From assembly GCA_009667805.1 (NCBI GenBank), contig CM019064.1:110334328-110398327 (forward strand): a DNA stretch of 64,000 nt, written 5' to 3'. Source of the DNA: Leptobrachium leishanense (Eukaryota > Chordata > Amphibia > Anura > Megophryidae). This document shows positions 12,045 through 20,690 of this stretch, piece by piece (positions within the stretch are counted from its first letter, which is position 1; each line of letters begins with the position of its first letter). The translations under genes were made by a program, and so were the position numbers. A model generated the notes under the pieces. That model saw nothing but the letters and a program-made list of their open reading frames with translations. It had not been told where the DNA came from and ran no database searches.

Positions 12045-12911
12045 CATGGTTAGTAAAGAGAGCCGATCTTGCCCCGAAATGTAACCGAACACTGAAATTC
12101 ACTGTACGGCTACATTTCCTCGCCATTCGGCTGTTCAGAGAGCAGGCAATTCGCCAAATGTTGGCAAATTGCCTGCAGGTACGGTGCCTGTTCGAGGGCA
12201 GTGAAATCCCCATAGGGAAGCAATGCTTTTTCTATTCAGAGAACACAAAACAGCAGGAAAAAGTTGCCAAAATGCCCTGCTGTTCTGTGGTTTTATTCAA
12301 CCGGTTTATTCAGGAGAATCTCATAGGCTTCAATGTTAAAAATATTCCCTTTTTAATTCAATATCTAATAAACCGTTTATTATTTTATTCTGCTGTAAAG
12401 AGTATCTTTAGTTCTAGATTTTTTTAGGGTTTTTTGTCAACATTTTTTTTCCGTTTTTCTTTTTATATGTCTTTTTATTTTTTCTGTAAAAGACCTTTTT
12501 ATTATCATTCAATGTATCTTATGTGTAAATTCCAGACATTTTCGTTCAGTAGTTTTTTTTGCAAACAGCGTTTCAATTTTCAAACTTTCAAGGGTACTGT
12601 TTTGTTTTTTTTCACCTCGTTCATCTGCGTGTCTGGGTTTTCCGGCGGCTGCTCTGCACTGTGATCGGCGGCTAGTCGGGTTTCTCCGGCGTGTTTGTGT
12701 TTTCTGCGCGTTTCGGTGAGTGTTCTGTTAGTGTTCGGCTGATTTGCGGCGAGTGTTCTGCAGGTTTGCGGCAGGTTTTCCCTGCACTACGGGGACCCTG
12801 CGGTGCTTGCTGAATACACCGCAGGGTTGGGGAAATAGGATCGCCCCGAAGTGCAGGGAACGAAAATCACCGAAGGTACAGTGACTTTTCAATTCTCTTC
12901 GAATAACCCTG
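12045..12911 (-). mobile_element. CAGGGTTATTC-family MITE copy A
   Basis: One of about ten near-complete copies of a ~900 bp non-autonomous family. The left end is degenerate (CATGGTTAGTAAAGAGAGCC) and the right end is CTCTTCGAATAACCCTG. Hallmarks shared with the other copies are many CCGAA and TTCGG motifs, the inverted pair around CAATTCGCCAAATG, the block AGGCTTCAATGTTAAAAATA, and an AT-rich centre. No coding potential was seen. Orientation is called minus relative to the copy at 31435. Confidence 0.85.
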
Positions 12912-13165
12912 TATATATTGTACTCTTACACCTTGTGCTATGGGAGCTTTCTTTTAATATTAACAAATTTGGCCTATGTGTGTGTTAGGCATTTTCCCAT
13001 AGAGGCTGACAAGGACACAACCTACACGTTCCATTCTCATATACTAATCTGCATACCAAACTAGCGCCAACAGACACTGTAAAAAAAGCACCATATTCAG
13101 TCATCAGGATTTCTGGTCTCCAATTATCGAGTATCATCTTGCACAGAACACAAATATACTCAAAT

Positions 13166-13168
<3 letters not shown>

Positions 13169-13200
<32 letters not shown>
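13169..13200. repeat. (AT)n microsatellite
   Basis: About 16 uninterrupted AT dinucleotides. Confidence 0.95.
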
Positions 13201-13207
<7 letters not shown>

Positions 13208-13339
13208 TCTAAGAAATTACAATAAATTAGTTTAATTCAGGTTGATCTCATTCTAGTGACCTTGGTTGTCAAAAGCCTTTATACTATAATTCCTCATAAC
13301 AGTGGAATTGAGAACATGACACATGTATTGTCCTTTTAC

Positions 13340-13690
13340 ACTTGCTACCATGGCCCACCCATCCAATTCTTGATGGAAATTTTGAATGCAATTTTTTCCG
13401 CTTTGAAAAAAACATCTTCTTACAAATAGCGGGCACATTCGTGGGTGCAGCCATGCAAATGCTTTATTGTATACCTATGAGCTAGAACATATCGTGGGCC
13501 CATTTGCAGATCAGATTACTTTTTATGCTCAGATTGTGGACGATGTCTTTATGATATGGAGAGATACACGACAGTCCCATGAGGACATGACCCAAACATT
13601 AAACGGGCTGGATACCCCTTTCAAATTCACACTCAACTCTGATCCACAGATGATTAGTTTTTTTAGATGTACAAATTTCTATTGTTAAGT
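13340..13690 (+). pseudogene. Penelope-like reverse transcriptase fragment
   Basis: In pieces on the plus strand: FLQIAGTFVGAAMQ near 13410-13455, matching the QxxGTAMG-type motif of this family, then LEHIVGPFADQITFYAQ and the catalytic box VDDVFMIW at about 13537-13560, followed by a threonine-rich stretch and FKFTLNSDPQMISF. The two aspartates of the catalytic DD pair are present. The N-terminal half of the RT is missing or unrecognisable and the frame ends at a stop near 13686. Confidence 0.82.
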
Positions 13691-14149
13691 ATCAGCTGTC
13701 ATTTTCCCTGTACCGTAAGGAAACGGATCGCAATACCATGCTGCAGGCTGATAGTTTTCATCCTTTTCACCTGTAAAACTAGCTGCCGATCTCCCAGTTC
13801 CTAAGAGTTATGTGTAATACTGTAACTCTGATATAGCAACACGCAAAACTCAAATTGACTAAATGTTTAGGCGCTTTATTCGGTGAGGATATCACAACGA
13901 GATTCTTTATGAGGCTCTTGCAAAAGTAAAATATAAATTTGATTAACTTCTCACACGTCCCAATATCCAAGAACCGAGGATATTCTTACCACTAACATTC
14001 CATGCACACAGCCAGGTTATTAAGAAATCTATCCATCGTAATTGAAAACTTTTTTATAGTGACTATGCCTTACCCAAGATATCTTCGCGTCCTCCGATTG
14101 TGAGCTACAAAGATCAAGCAATTTATGCGACCTGTTAGTGAGAACTGAT

Positions 14150-14262
14150 CCTAGACACTCATATACTACCAATCCTGTCACATTTAAGATGGGGTGATTT
14201 CAATGCCCGAATTGCATAACTTGTAGCCACATGATGCCCTCAGCAACATTTCCACACACTAT
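14150..14262 (+). pseudogene. Penelope-like Cys-rich linker
   Basis: Translation gives TFKMG, a stop, then FQCPNCITCSHMM. CxxCxxC spacing between the RT and GIY-YIG domains is characteristic of Penelope-like proteins. The stop (TGA) lies where a cysteine or tryptophan codon would be expected. A MITE begins right after this segment. Confidence 0.7.
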
Positions 14263-14695
14263 GGGCCTCATTACATTCTTGACGTTAACGTTAGCTGCGG
14301 TGTCTACCGCATATTACAATTACAAATGCAAACGGGTTACGTCTGCCTCTTCCGCCCAGCGGGAGCAGGGAAAGACTGGGAGAAAAATTCCCCCCAGTCT
14401 CTCGCTGCGCATCACTACGCCGACCGGCTGGCTTTCGGGAGGCGAGATCCAGCTGGTCATGTGACCAGCAGGGGGAAACTCAATGGAGTCCTATGGACTC
14501 CATCGAGTGGATGCTCGCGGCTGCGCTCAGCGCTGCTCTGAGCATCTCTTCCAGTAGCATGCGGTAACAATGCAGGCGGCAATTTTTTTACCTGCATTGT
14601 AATCTAGTGTTAAAACGTGGGCGCAAGGGGAAAACTGCGGGCGCAGTTTTTCCTCCTTTGTGCCACGTTTTAATGCTAGGATTGCAATGTAGCCC
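14263..14695. mobile_element. GGGCC-family MITE, copy 1
   Basis: Terminal GGGCCTCATTACATT on the left and GATTGCAATGTAGCCC on the right, flanked by TAT and AAT. Subterminal GTTAACGTTAGC-type motifs and the internal purine/pyrimidine palindromes match copies at 37685, 43733, 49459 and 59428. It sits precisely inside the Penelope linker, which resumes at 14696. Confidence 0.8.
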
Positions 14696-14915
14696 AATGT
14701 CGGGTAAAAGATCGAAGATACGCCATCATATATCTTGCACTGAATTTGTCATATATTTAATCACATGTACTTGCGGTTTATCAAATGTTGGCAAGACAGA
14801 CTGAACACTGCGTGAACGCATTCGGGGACATAGATCCAATATTACTACAGCATATTTGGATAATCACTCAGACAAATCCGTGGCAAAGCACTTTTTGGAA
14901 TTCAAGTACCTAATA
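14696..14915 (+). pseudogene. GIY-YIG endonuclease domain of Penelope-like element
   Basis: The frame starting near 14698 encodes VIYLITCTCGLSNVGKTD, the GIY-YIG-type opening of Penelope-like endonucleases, then a stop (TGA where arginine is expected), TLRERIRGHRSNI with the conserved catalytic-type arginine and histidine, and AKHFLEFKYL. It is cut by the MITE at 14916 and resumes at 15236. Confidence 0.85.
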
Positions 14916-15235
14916 CAGGGATGAGATCGAGCAGGAACACGTGGGAATGCAGTTCCTTCACTATTTTCTAAGAGGGAGCTGAGTTCCCATTTGGCCCACA
15001 CATTGAGAACCTTTTATTAGGTCCCAATCATATGTTTATGTTTTAAGTGACTAGAAATATGACATTTATTACAATTATCATTACTATTCTCAAAAAATCC
15101 ACTTATATTTATGTTTAAACAATTATATCAAATTTGCATGTGGATTGGTGGGTTTAGTGCGACATGTAACTGGTTAATTGAACCACGGAGATATTGGAGA
15201 GTTCCTGCACTTATTATTTTAAGACTGGACCCCTG
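14916..15235. mobile_element. hAT-type MITE (CAGGG...CCCTG), copy 1
   Basis: Begins CAGGGATGAGATCGAGCAGG and ends GACTGGACCCCTG. It carries GTTCCTGCACTTATTATTTT near its right end, as does the copy at 47900-48198. Flanks ACCTAATA and ACCAAATG agree at 5 of 8 positions, consistent with an aged 8 bp duplication. Removing it rejoins the Penelope endonuclease to its C-terminal tail. Confidence 0.7.
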
Positions 15236-15372
15236 ACCAAATGTCAGCATTGACATTTGTGGCCATGGAACATGTGCCCCCTCTACACAGCGGTGGCAAT
15301 CATTCCCAGAAACTTCTTCAAAGAGAGACATTTTGGATTACAACTCTTAATACACTCTCACCCAGGAGTCTG
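15236..15372 (+). pseudogene. Penelope-like endonuclease C-terminal tail
   Basis: Translation gives VAMEHVPPLHSGG, then QRETFWITTLNTLSPRSLN. This matches the usual Penelope tail with an EH(I/V)PP...GG motif, an R-E-xx-WI-xx-L helix and a terminal LN. The frame ends at a stop near 15375. Confidence 0.8.
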
Positions 15373-15592
15373 AATTAAAATATTAAATTTTCCACCTGTT
15401 TGCAAGCTCACAATTAACTCATCTATCAGGATTATTAGTGTACTCACCATCTCCTCACAGTCACTTGTTTCTCTCCTCGTGAACACTAGGTTCCGTTGAT
15501 ACATTCGCCCTTTGTCCCATTTTTGTACGTTCATTTTTTTGCACTGTCGCTTTTTTATATCATCTATTTTTATTTACTCAATTATTTATTAA
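15373..15592. other. AT-rich sequence, possible Penelope 3' UTR
   Basis: Follows the end of the Penelope frame. Pyrimidine-rich, no gene seen. Assigning it to the element is inference from position. Confidence 0.4.
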
Positions 15593-15981
15593 AAAAAGAA
15601 TGTGGTAGACACGGCTACCAAAATAACCTTTATTAGACGAAATACAAAATAATCACACAATAATTAAAACACATATAAATTGATGGAATGAAAGCCTCCT
15701 TGGACCAATAGTAATTTGCCCCTATAAGGGAATTAACCCAAATGGGATTATGTGTTATCAGATCTAAATGATAGCGATAGCATTTAATTGCACATCGCTA
15801 TCATTTAGATCTGATAACACATAATCCCATTTGGGTTTATTCCCTTATAGGGGCAAATTACTATTGGTCCAAGGAGGCTTTCATTCCATCAATTTATATG
15901 TGTTTTAATTATTGTGTGATTACTTTGTATTTCGTCTAATAAAGGTTATTTTGGTAGCTGGTGTCTACCACATTCTTTTTT
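15593..15981. repeat. Near-perfect 188 bp palindrome
   Basis: The left arm 15593-15780 is the reverse complement of 15796-15981, with only a handful of differences and a 15-base loop. The transcript of either strand would form one long hairpin. The arms start and end AAAGAATGTGGTAGACAC. No coding capacity. It may be a foldback MITE or a recent inverted duplication. Confidence 0.95.
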
Positions 15982-15984
15982 CGA

Positions 15985-16690
15985 TATTTACCAGGGTTCA
16001 TGCCCACAACTGACACTGGCTTGTGTTTATTTCCCTGTGTTCTAAAAATTCTTTCTTTTGTCAATTATTTATTACACTGCAAGGGACCGACCTTCATCTA
16101 CTCACACATCTCGCCACAGTGCTAGGCATTGTCCTAACCAAAAATTCTTTGAGATCCAGATATTGTAAGCTAAACAAGAAAACAAAAAATGAGGGACCCA
16201 TGACTAAGGGATACACCTCAAAGAACAGGAACGTCGGAAAAAATCAGTAAATACTTTATTGGTATAAATAAGAGACATTCATCGTGAACACCAGAAAATT
16301 ATAAAATCAAAAAGACAAAAGACAGATGGGAAAATTCTTGATCATGACTGCCAGACTGCCATATCTTTGCAGGAGCTGAACTCTGGGACTTTATTTAACT
16401 GCCTGCTGGGATTGGTCCCATGCAGCCGGCAGCTGGTATTTAGGATCATCTAATAAAAAATGCTGAACGCTGGTCAGGTGGTTATGTGTGATTTAAAATG
16501 TTGTTCTTTTTTCAATAAAGCTGTGGCCAAGCCTTTTCCACATTATAGAGTGTCATGTCTCATTTTTTGGGAATATGGTATGGGGGCTTGGCAGTTAAAA
16601 TGGAGTTATGTTATGGTTTGTTATGGCAGGCGTTTTGGCAGTCATGGTTGAAGGTTTAATCCTTTAGAACAGTTCTGTTCTCTCAGACTT
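15985..16690. other. No confirmed gene; possible old retroelement end
   Basis: An AATAAA followed by GCTGTGGCCAAGCC near 16514 resembles a retroelement 3' end I cannot name. Otherwise AT-rich with short frames lacking recognisable domains. Confidence 0.4.
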
Positions 16691-17261
16691 AAGGTAGGAG
16701 AGAAAAAAAAGGGGGAGGATACAGTGGAGGCGCTAATGGTTACTAGGTGGATGTATTTGTCTTGTGCAGTCAACTGGGATTAGAACACAAAACCTCGACA
16801 GAAATGTGTGAATGTACAGCAGGAGAATGGAGTGGGTCCTAGTGGCGCAATCTCCTTTTGGAGTAGTCAATGTACAAACTTGTAATGTATACAGTAAATA
16901 ATAAATGGATAGGTACGGTGTTCCCAGTATTCCACGAAGTGCACGGTCAGAATGACCACTAAAGTGCTGATGAAGGTAATCTATGTGCAATAGTGTCACT
17001 GTGCAATTGGACAAAATTGGATATAATGCGAATTAACAAGTAAAGTGCTAATGCAATCACGAGTCACAAAAAGTGCAAATGCAATTACGAGTCACAAAAA
17101 GTGCAGATGCAAATATAAGTGCATATATAAGTGCATATAAAAGTGCATATGAAGGTCCTTGAGGTAACGGTTATAGCCAAGTCCTGCTTCCCAAATCAAT
17201 AGTGTATGACATAGACACGTGGAGTGCCTCAGATCCCCCATTTTTGACTCTTTAAACCTGC

Positions 17262-17309
17262 ATATGGACTGAGGAAGGCAATGCTAGTGCCGAAACGCGT
17301 ATCCCATAT
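17262..17309 (+). ncRNA. Hammerhead ribozyme-like motif
   Basis: The type I hammerhead layout can be traced on the plus strand. Stem I 5' strand is ATATGGA (17262-17268), then core CTGAGGA, which fits CUGANGA. Stem II is GGCA/TGCC around a short loop, followed by GAAAC and the tiny stem III AC/GT around GC. The cleavage triplet would be GTA at 17299-17301, followed by TCCCATAT, which pairs with stem I with one bulged C. Hammerheads with minimal stem III and a GAAACGCGT stretch are known in Penelope-like elements. Activity is not shown. Confidence 0.65.
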
Positions 17310-18033
17310 TGTGTGACATCCCTACCCATTTTTTATACATGTTCTTAATGAACGATTAAACTTCCTTACTTTTTATCATTTCTGTTTAAGACTCTTTTTA
17401 TTAAACAGTCTATGTCCCACATGCTTCGTCTCCTTATCCCCTTCATAATCTGCACAAGAGAGGAGGACTGCTTGCAGACGAAAGAGGTGAAGGTACCCAC
17501 CGAATAAGCAGTACCATACGCTTACAAGTTGAGTCTGGAATCCAAGGCTCCACCATCGGTGAGTTTGTTTAACTTTCACCTACCTTATCTAAGTTATTGG
17601 CTACAAGCTACGCTATGAGGATGTTTTTCTCTGTCTTTCTGTACCTGAGACAATCAAGCAAGCTCTAAAGAAGGGCAGAGGCTACCCTCAAACAAGCTTC
17701 AAAGAAGGGCAGAGGCCACCCTCAATCAGGCCCAAGGCACTTCACACTAGAGCCGGTATACGAGGCTCTCAAAAGCGTAAGTGTTCCCTTGTCTATGGAC
17801 ACTTGACTCTCTATCAGACAATATTGCACTATTATTTTTCCTTTTTGTTCCCTTTTCTTTTCCTCTTCCCCTTCTTTTTCCCATTTTTTGGGAATTGGGA
17901 GTCCACACAGGACCTAGGTGAAGATATTGCATCAAGACCTTACGTACACCTTTGGACTGTCTACGTGGAGACCCAACCAGACCACATACCTCCAAAATAG
18001 AATATACGGTCGGTTGGACTGTTTTTTTGCTTT
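17310..18033. other. Foldback spacer without clear gene
   Basis: Pyrimidine-rich patches, a near-duplicate pair AAGAAGGGCAGAGG (about 17672 and 17702), and AAGCGTAAGT near 17775 that resembles a splice donor. No domain recognised. Confidence 0.5.
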
Positions 18034-18592
18034 CACTATTGATTTGGAAAGCAGGACTTGGCTATAACCGTTACCTCAAGGGCCTTCATATGCACTTTTA
18101 TATGCACTTATATATGCACTTATATTTGCATCTGCACTTTTTGTGACTCGTGATTGCATTTGCACTTTTTGTGACTCGTGATTGCATTAGCACTTTACTT
18201 GTTAATTCGCAGCATATACAATTTTGTCCAATTGCACAGTGACACTATTGCACATAGATTACCTTCATCAGCACTTTAGTGGTCATTCTGACCGTGCACT
18301 TCGTGGAATAGTGGGAACACCGTACCTATCCATTTATTATTTACTGTATACATTACAAGTTTGTACATTGACTACTCCAAAAGGAGATTGCGCCACTAGG
18401 ACCCACTCCATTCTCCTTAAGGTAGGAGAGAGGTGACTACAGTGGTTTAGGGTTACCTGACTTATGTGGTTGTTTATATCCAGATATTGTACACTCACTT
18501 GATGTCTCATACAGCTCTCCTAACATTTTATTGACTTATCGTTAACTACACCACAGGTCAGATTATAATTTTATTTCCATCGAAGACACTAT

Positions 18593-19483
18593 CAGGGTAA
18601 TTCAAAGAGATCCGAATTGCTTGAGAAAGGTAACCGAATGCTGAAAATCAGCGTTCGGTTACCTTTCTTGGCCATTCGGCTATCCAGAGAGCAGGCAATT
18701 CGCCAAATCCTGGCGAATTGCCTGAACATACGGTGCCTGTTCAGTGCCTGTTCGAGGGCAGTGAAATCCCCATAAAAAAGCACAAACCAGCAGTGAAAGG
18801 TTCCCGAAATGCCCTGCCATTCGGTGGTTTAATTTGGCAAGTTTATTCAGGAGAATCCCATAGGCTTCAATGTTAAAAATATTCCCGTTTTAATTCAATA
18901 TCTAATAAACTGTTCATTATAAAATTCTGCAGTAAAGAGTCTCTTTATTTATAGATTTTGTAGCATATTTTATGCATTTTTCTGAATTTTTCTTTTTTTT
19001 AAAAAAAAAGTCAGATTTTTTTTTACGTTTCTTATTTTTTCTGTAAAAGCCCTCTTTATTATCATTCCCTGGACCTAATATGTAAATTTCAGACATTTTC
19101 GCTCAGTAGTTTCTTTGCAAACAGCGTTTCACTTTTCAATCATTCATGCAAACTGTTTTCCTAATTTGTTCACTTCACTCTGTCTGCGGTCTCGGCTTTT
19201 TCCGGAGGCTGCGCTGTGTGTGATCGGCTCCTGCTTGGGTTTTTCCGTGGTTTTTCGTGGTTAATCCAGATGTTTTTGAGGGTTTTCGGCGTGCATTCGC
19301 CGGGTTTTGCAGTTCATTTTCGTCAGGTTTGCGTAGCTTTTCCCTGCAATTCGGGGACCCTGTGGTGTTTGCTGAATACACTGCAGGGTCGCCGAAATGG
19401 GATCGGCAAAAGGAACCGAATTGAAGAGAAGGAAAAGTCACCGAACGTGCGGTGACTTTTTCGAATCTCTTTGAATTACCCTG
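18593..19483 (-). mobile_element. CAGGGTTATTC-family MITE copy B
   Basis: Ends CAGGGTAATTCAAAGAGATCC and CTCTTTGAATTACCCTG, flanked on both sides by TAT, a possible 3 bp duplication. Internal layout matches copies at 34205 and 31435. Subterminal inverted pairs include GCGTTCGGTTACC-type sequence and CACCGAACGTGCGGTG. Confidence 0.92.
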
Positions 19484-19740
19484 TATATGTCCACAATGCA
19501 AAATTGGGCATTTTGCTCAGCATTGACTGGTTAATATACTGTGATATTTTCACACTGCCCTGATTTGGTGGTTATTATGCATAACTTACTCTTTTTAATT
19601 TTATTTATTGTATAATCAATTTTATTCATTCTGCAATGAATTTGTTCTATGAATAGATTATTTGATCACCTCTGAATAACCATCGTTCTGCATTGATGTA
19701 TTGAACATGATTTTTCTGCTATAATATGCAGCAAGTGCTC
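19484..19740. other. No recognisable feature
   Basis: AT-rich spacer between copy B and the satellite array. Confidence 0.6.
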
Positions 19741-19958
19741 TTTAGTGAGGGAAAGGGGGGTGTGTGAGGGTCCTGAGGACGAACAACAGCACTAGTGGTC
19801 TGCTCTATGGTGGGGGCCCACTCAGGTCTCACAAGGTTTTAGCTTGCTTGTGTCATTACAGGGACGAATGCTCCATATGCAAATCAGTCTGCTCTCACCA
19901 TATGAGGGTGGCCAGTACTGATTGCCAAGGACATCATCCCTGCACGAGAGGTGCAGCA

Positions 19959-20003
19959 ACCCCAGACAATCGTTTTGGCCTTGTTAGGCCTCGTCAGGAG
20001 GGT
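19959..20003 (-). ncRNA. Hammerhead ribozyme, unit 1 (core mutated)
   Basis: Minus strand: core CTGACGA (complement of 19991-19997), stem II GGCC/GGCC, then AAAAC where GAAAC is required. That base change in the invariant core should abolish cleavage. Stem I and stem III resemble the other units. Confidence 0.75.
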
Positions 20004-20199
20004 ATAGCTGACACCCTCTAGGCACATCAAGCAAGGGGTCCACATCTGGATGACCCTGTAAAGTTATAGTGAGGGAAAGGGGGGTTTGTGAGGGTCCTGA
20101 GGATGAGCAACAGCACTAGTGGCCTGCTCTACGGTGGGGCCCGCTCAGGTCTCACAAGGTTTTAAATTGCTTGTGCCATTACAGGGACGAATGCTCCAT

Positions 20200-20207
20200 A
20201 TGCAAAT
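20200..20207. promoter_or_regulatory. Octamer motif ATGCAAAT in satellite unit 2
   Basis: An octamer (ATTTGCAT on the minus strand), conserved in all three units of the array and in the copies at 28262 and 63209. In vertebrate snRNA genes and newt satellite 2 the octamer is part of the distal promoter element. I did not define a proximal element. Confidence 0.6.
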
Positions 20208-20281
20208 CAGTCTGCTCTCACCCAATGAGGGTGGCCAGTACTGATTGCCAAGGACATCATCCCTGCATGAGAGGTGCAGCA

Positions 20282-20326
20282 ACCCCCGACAATCGTTTCA
20301 GCCTTGTTAGGCCTCGTCAGGAGGGT
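20282..20326 (-). ncRNA. Hammerhead ribozyme, unit 2 (core intact)
   Basis: Minus strand, in order: stem I 5' strand ACCCTC, core CTGACGA (complement of 20314-20320), stem II GGCC pairing with GGCT around TAACAA, GAAA, stem III AC/GT with loop GATT, cleavage triplet GTC, then stem I 3' strand GGGGGT. Every invariant core base is present and stem I pairs over six positions with one G-U. Confidence 0.85.
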
Positions 20327-20607
20327 ATAGCTGACACCCCTCTAGGCACATCAAGCAAGGGGTCCACATCTGGATGACCCTGTAAAGTTATAGTGAGGGA
20401 AAGGGGGGTTTGTGAGGTTCCTGAGGACGAGCAACAGCACTAGTGGCCTGCTCTACGGTGGGTGCCCCGCTCAGGTCTCACAAGGTTTTAGCTTGCTTGT
20501 GCCATTACAGAGATAAATGCTCCATATGCAAATCAGCCTGCTCTGATCCAAAAAGGGTGGCCAATACTGCCTGCCAAGGACGACATCCCTGCACGAGAGG
20601 TGCAGCA

Positions 20608-20652
20608 ACTCCCGACGATCGTTTCGGCTTTGTTAGGCCTCGTCAGGAGGGT
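20608..20652 (-). ncRNA. Hammerhead ribozyme, unit 3 (core intact)
   Basis: Core CTGACGA and GAAAC intact, stem II shortened to GGC/GCC, stem III AC/GT with loop GATC, cleavage triplet GTC. Stem I has one mismatch. Probably foldable, possibly slower than unit 2. Confidence 0.8.
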
Positions 20653-20690
20653 ATAGCTGACACCCCTCTAGGCACATCAAGATAAATCGT

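Larger units (their letters stand above)
13340..15372 (+). mobile_element. Penelope-like retroelement remnant
   Basis: Penelope-like elements encode a reverse transcriptase followed by a GIY-YIG endonuclease. Here the pieces occur in that order on one strand: RT fragments (about 13340-13690), a CX2CX2C-type linker (near 14196-14216), the GIY-YIG domain (14696-14915) and the C-terminal tail (15236-15372). Two unrelated MITEs split the coding sequence (14263-14695 and 14916-15235). Stops and frameshifts show it is long dead. Confidence 0.85.
16821..18417. repeat. Large foldback, ~384 bp arms and ~830 bp spacer
   Basis: Left arm 16821-17204 and right arm 18034-18417 are reverse complements at high identity, with small indels. 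Each arm contains short tandem motifs (GTGCAAATGCAATTACGAG type) and repeated AAGTGCATAT units. Outside both arms the same direct sequence AAGGTAGGAGAG occurs (16691 and 18419). The spacer carries a hammerhead-like motif (17262) and a splice-donor-like CGGTGAGT near 17557. Inverted terminal structures and ribozymes are known from Penelope-like elements, so this may be the 5' part of one. Confidence 0.9.
19741..20690 (-). repeat. Satellite-2-like ~325 bp tandem array
   Basis: Three head-to-tail units with a period of 323-326 bp, judged from equivalent points at 19959, 20282 and 20608. Each holds a hammerhead-type ribozyme on the minus strand and an ATGCAAAT octamer (19877, 20200 and 20526). 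Newt satellite 2 is known as a ~330 bp repeat with a hammerhead and a snRNA-type promoter, so length and content both match. Further copies lie at 28150-28385 and 62786-63345. The array ends sharply at about 20682, inside a fourth unit's spacer. Confidence 0.88.

Noticed and set aside
16975..16990. CTGATGA in the left foldback arm as another hammerhead core
   Set aside because: No GAAA segment or stem II at the required distance.
16733..18436. Two nearly identical ~70-codon proteins on opposite strands
   Set aside because: They are the same stretch of the foldback arms read in both orientations; no domain or start context.
19764..20685. Three similar short Cys-rich frames in tandem
   Set aside because: They arise from the satellite unit; frames differ between units by indels, so no coding constraint.
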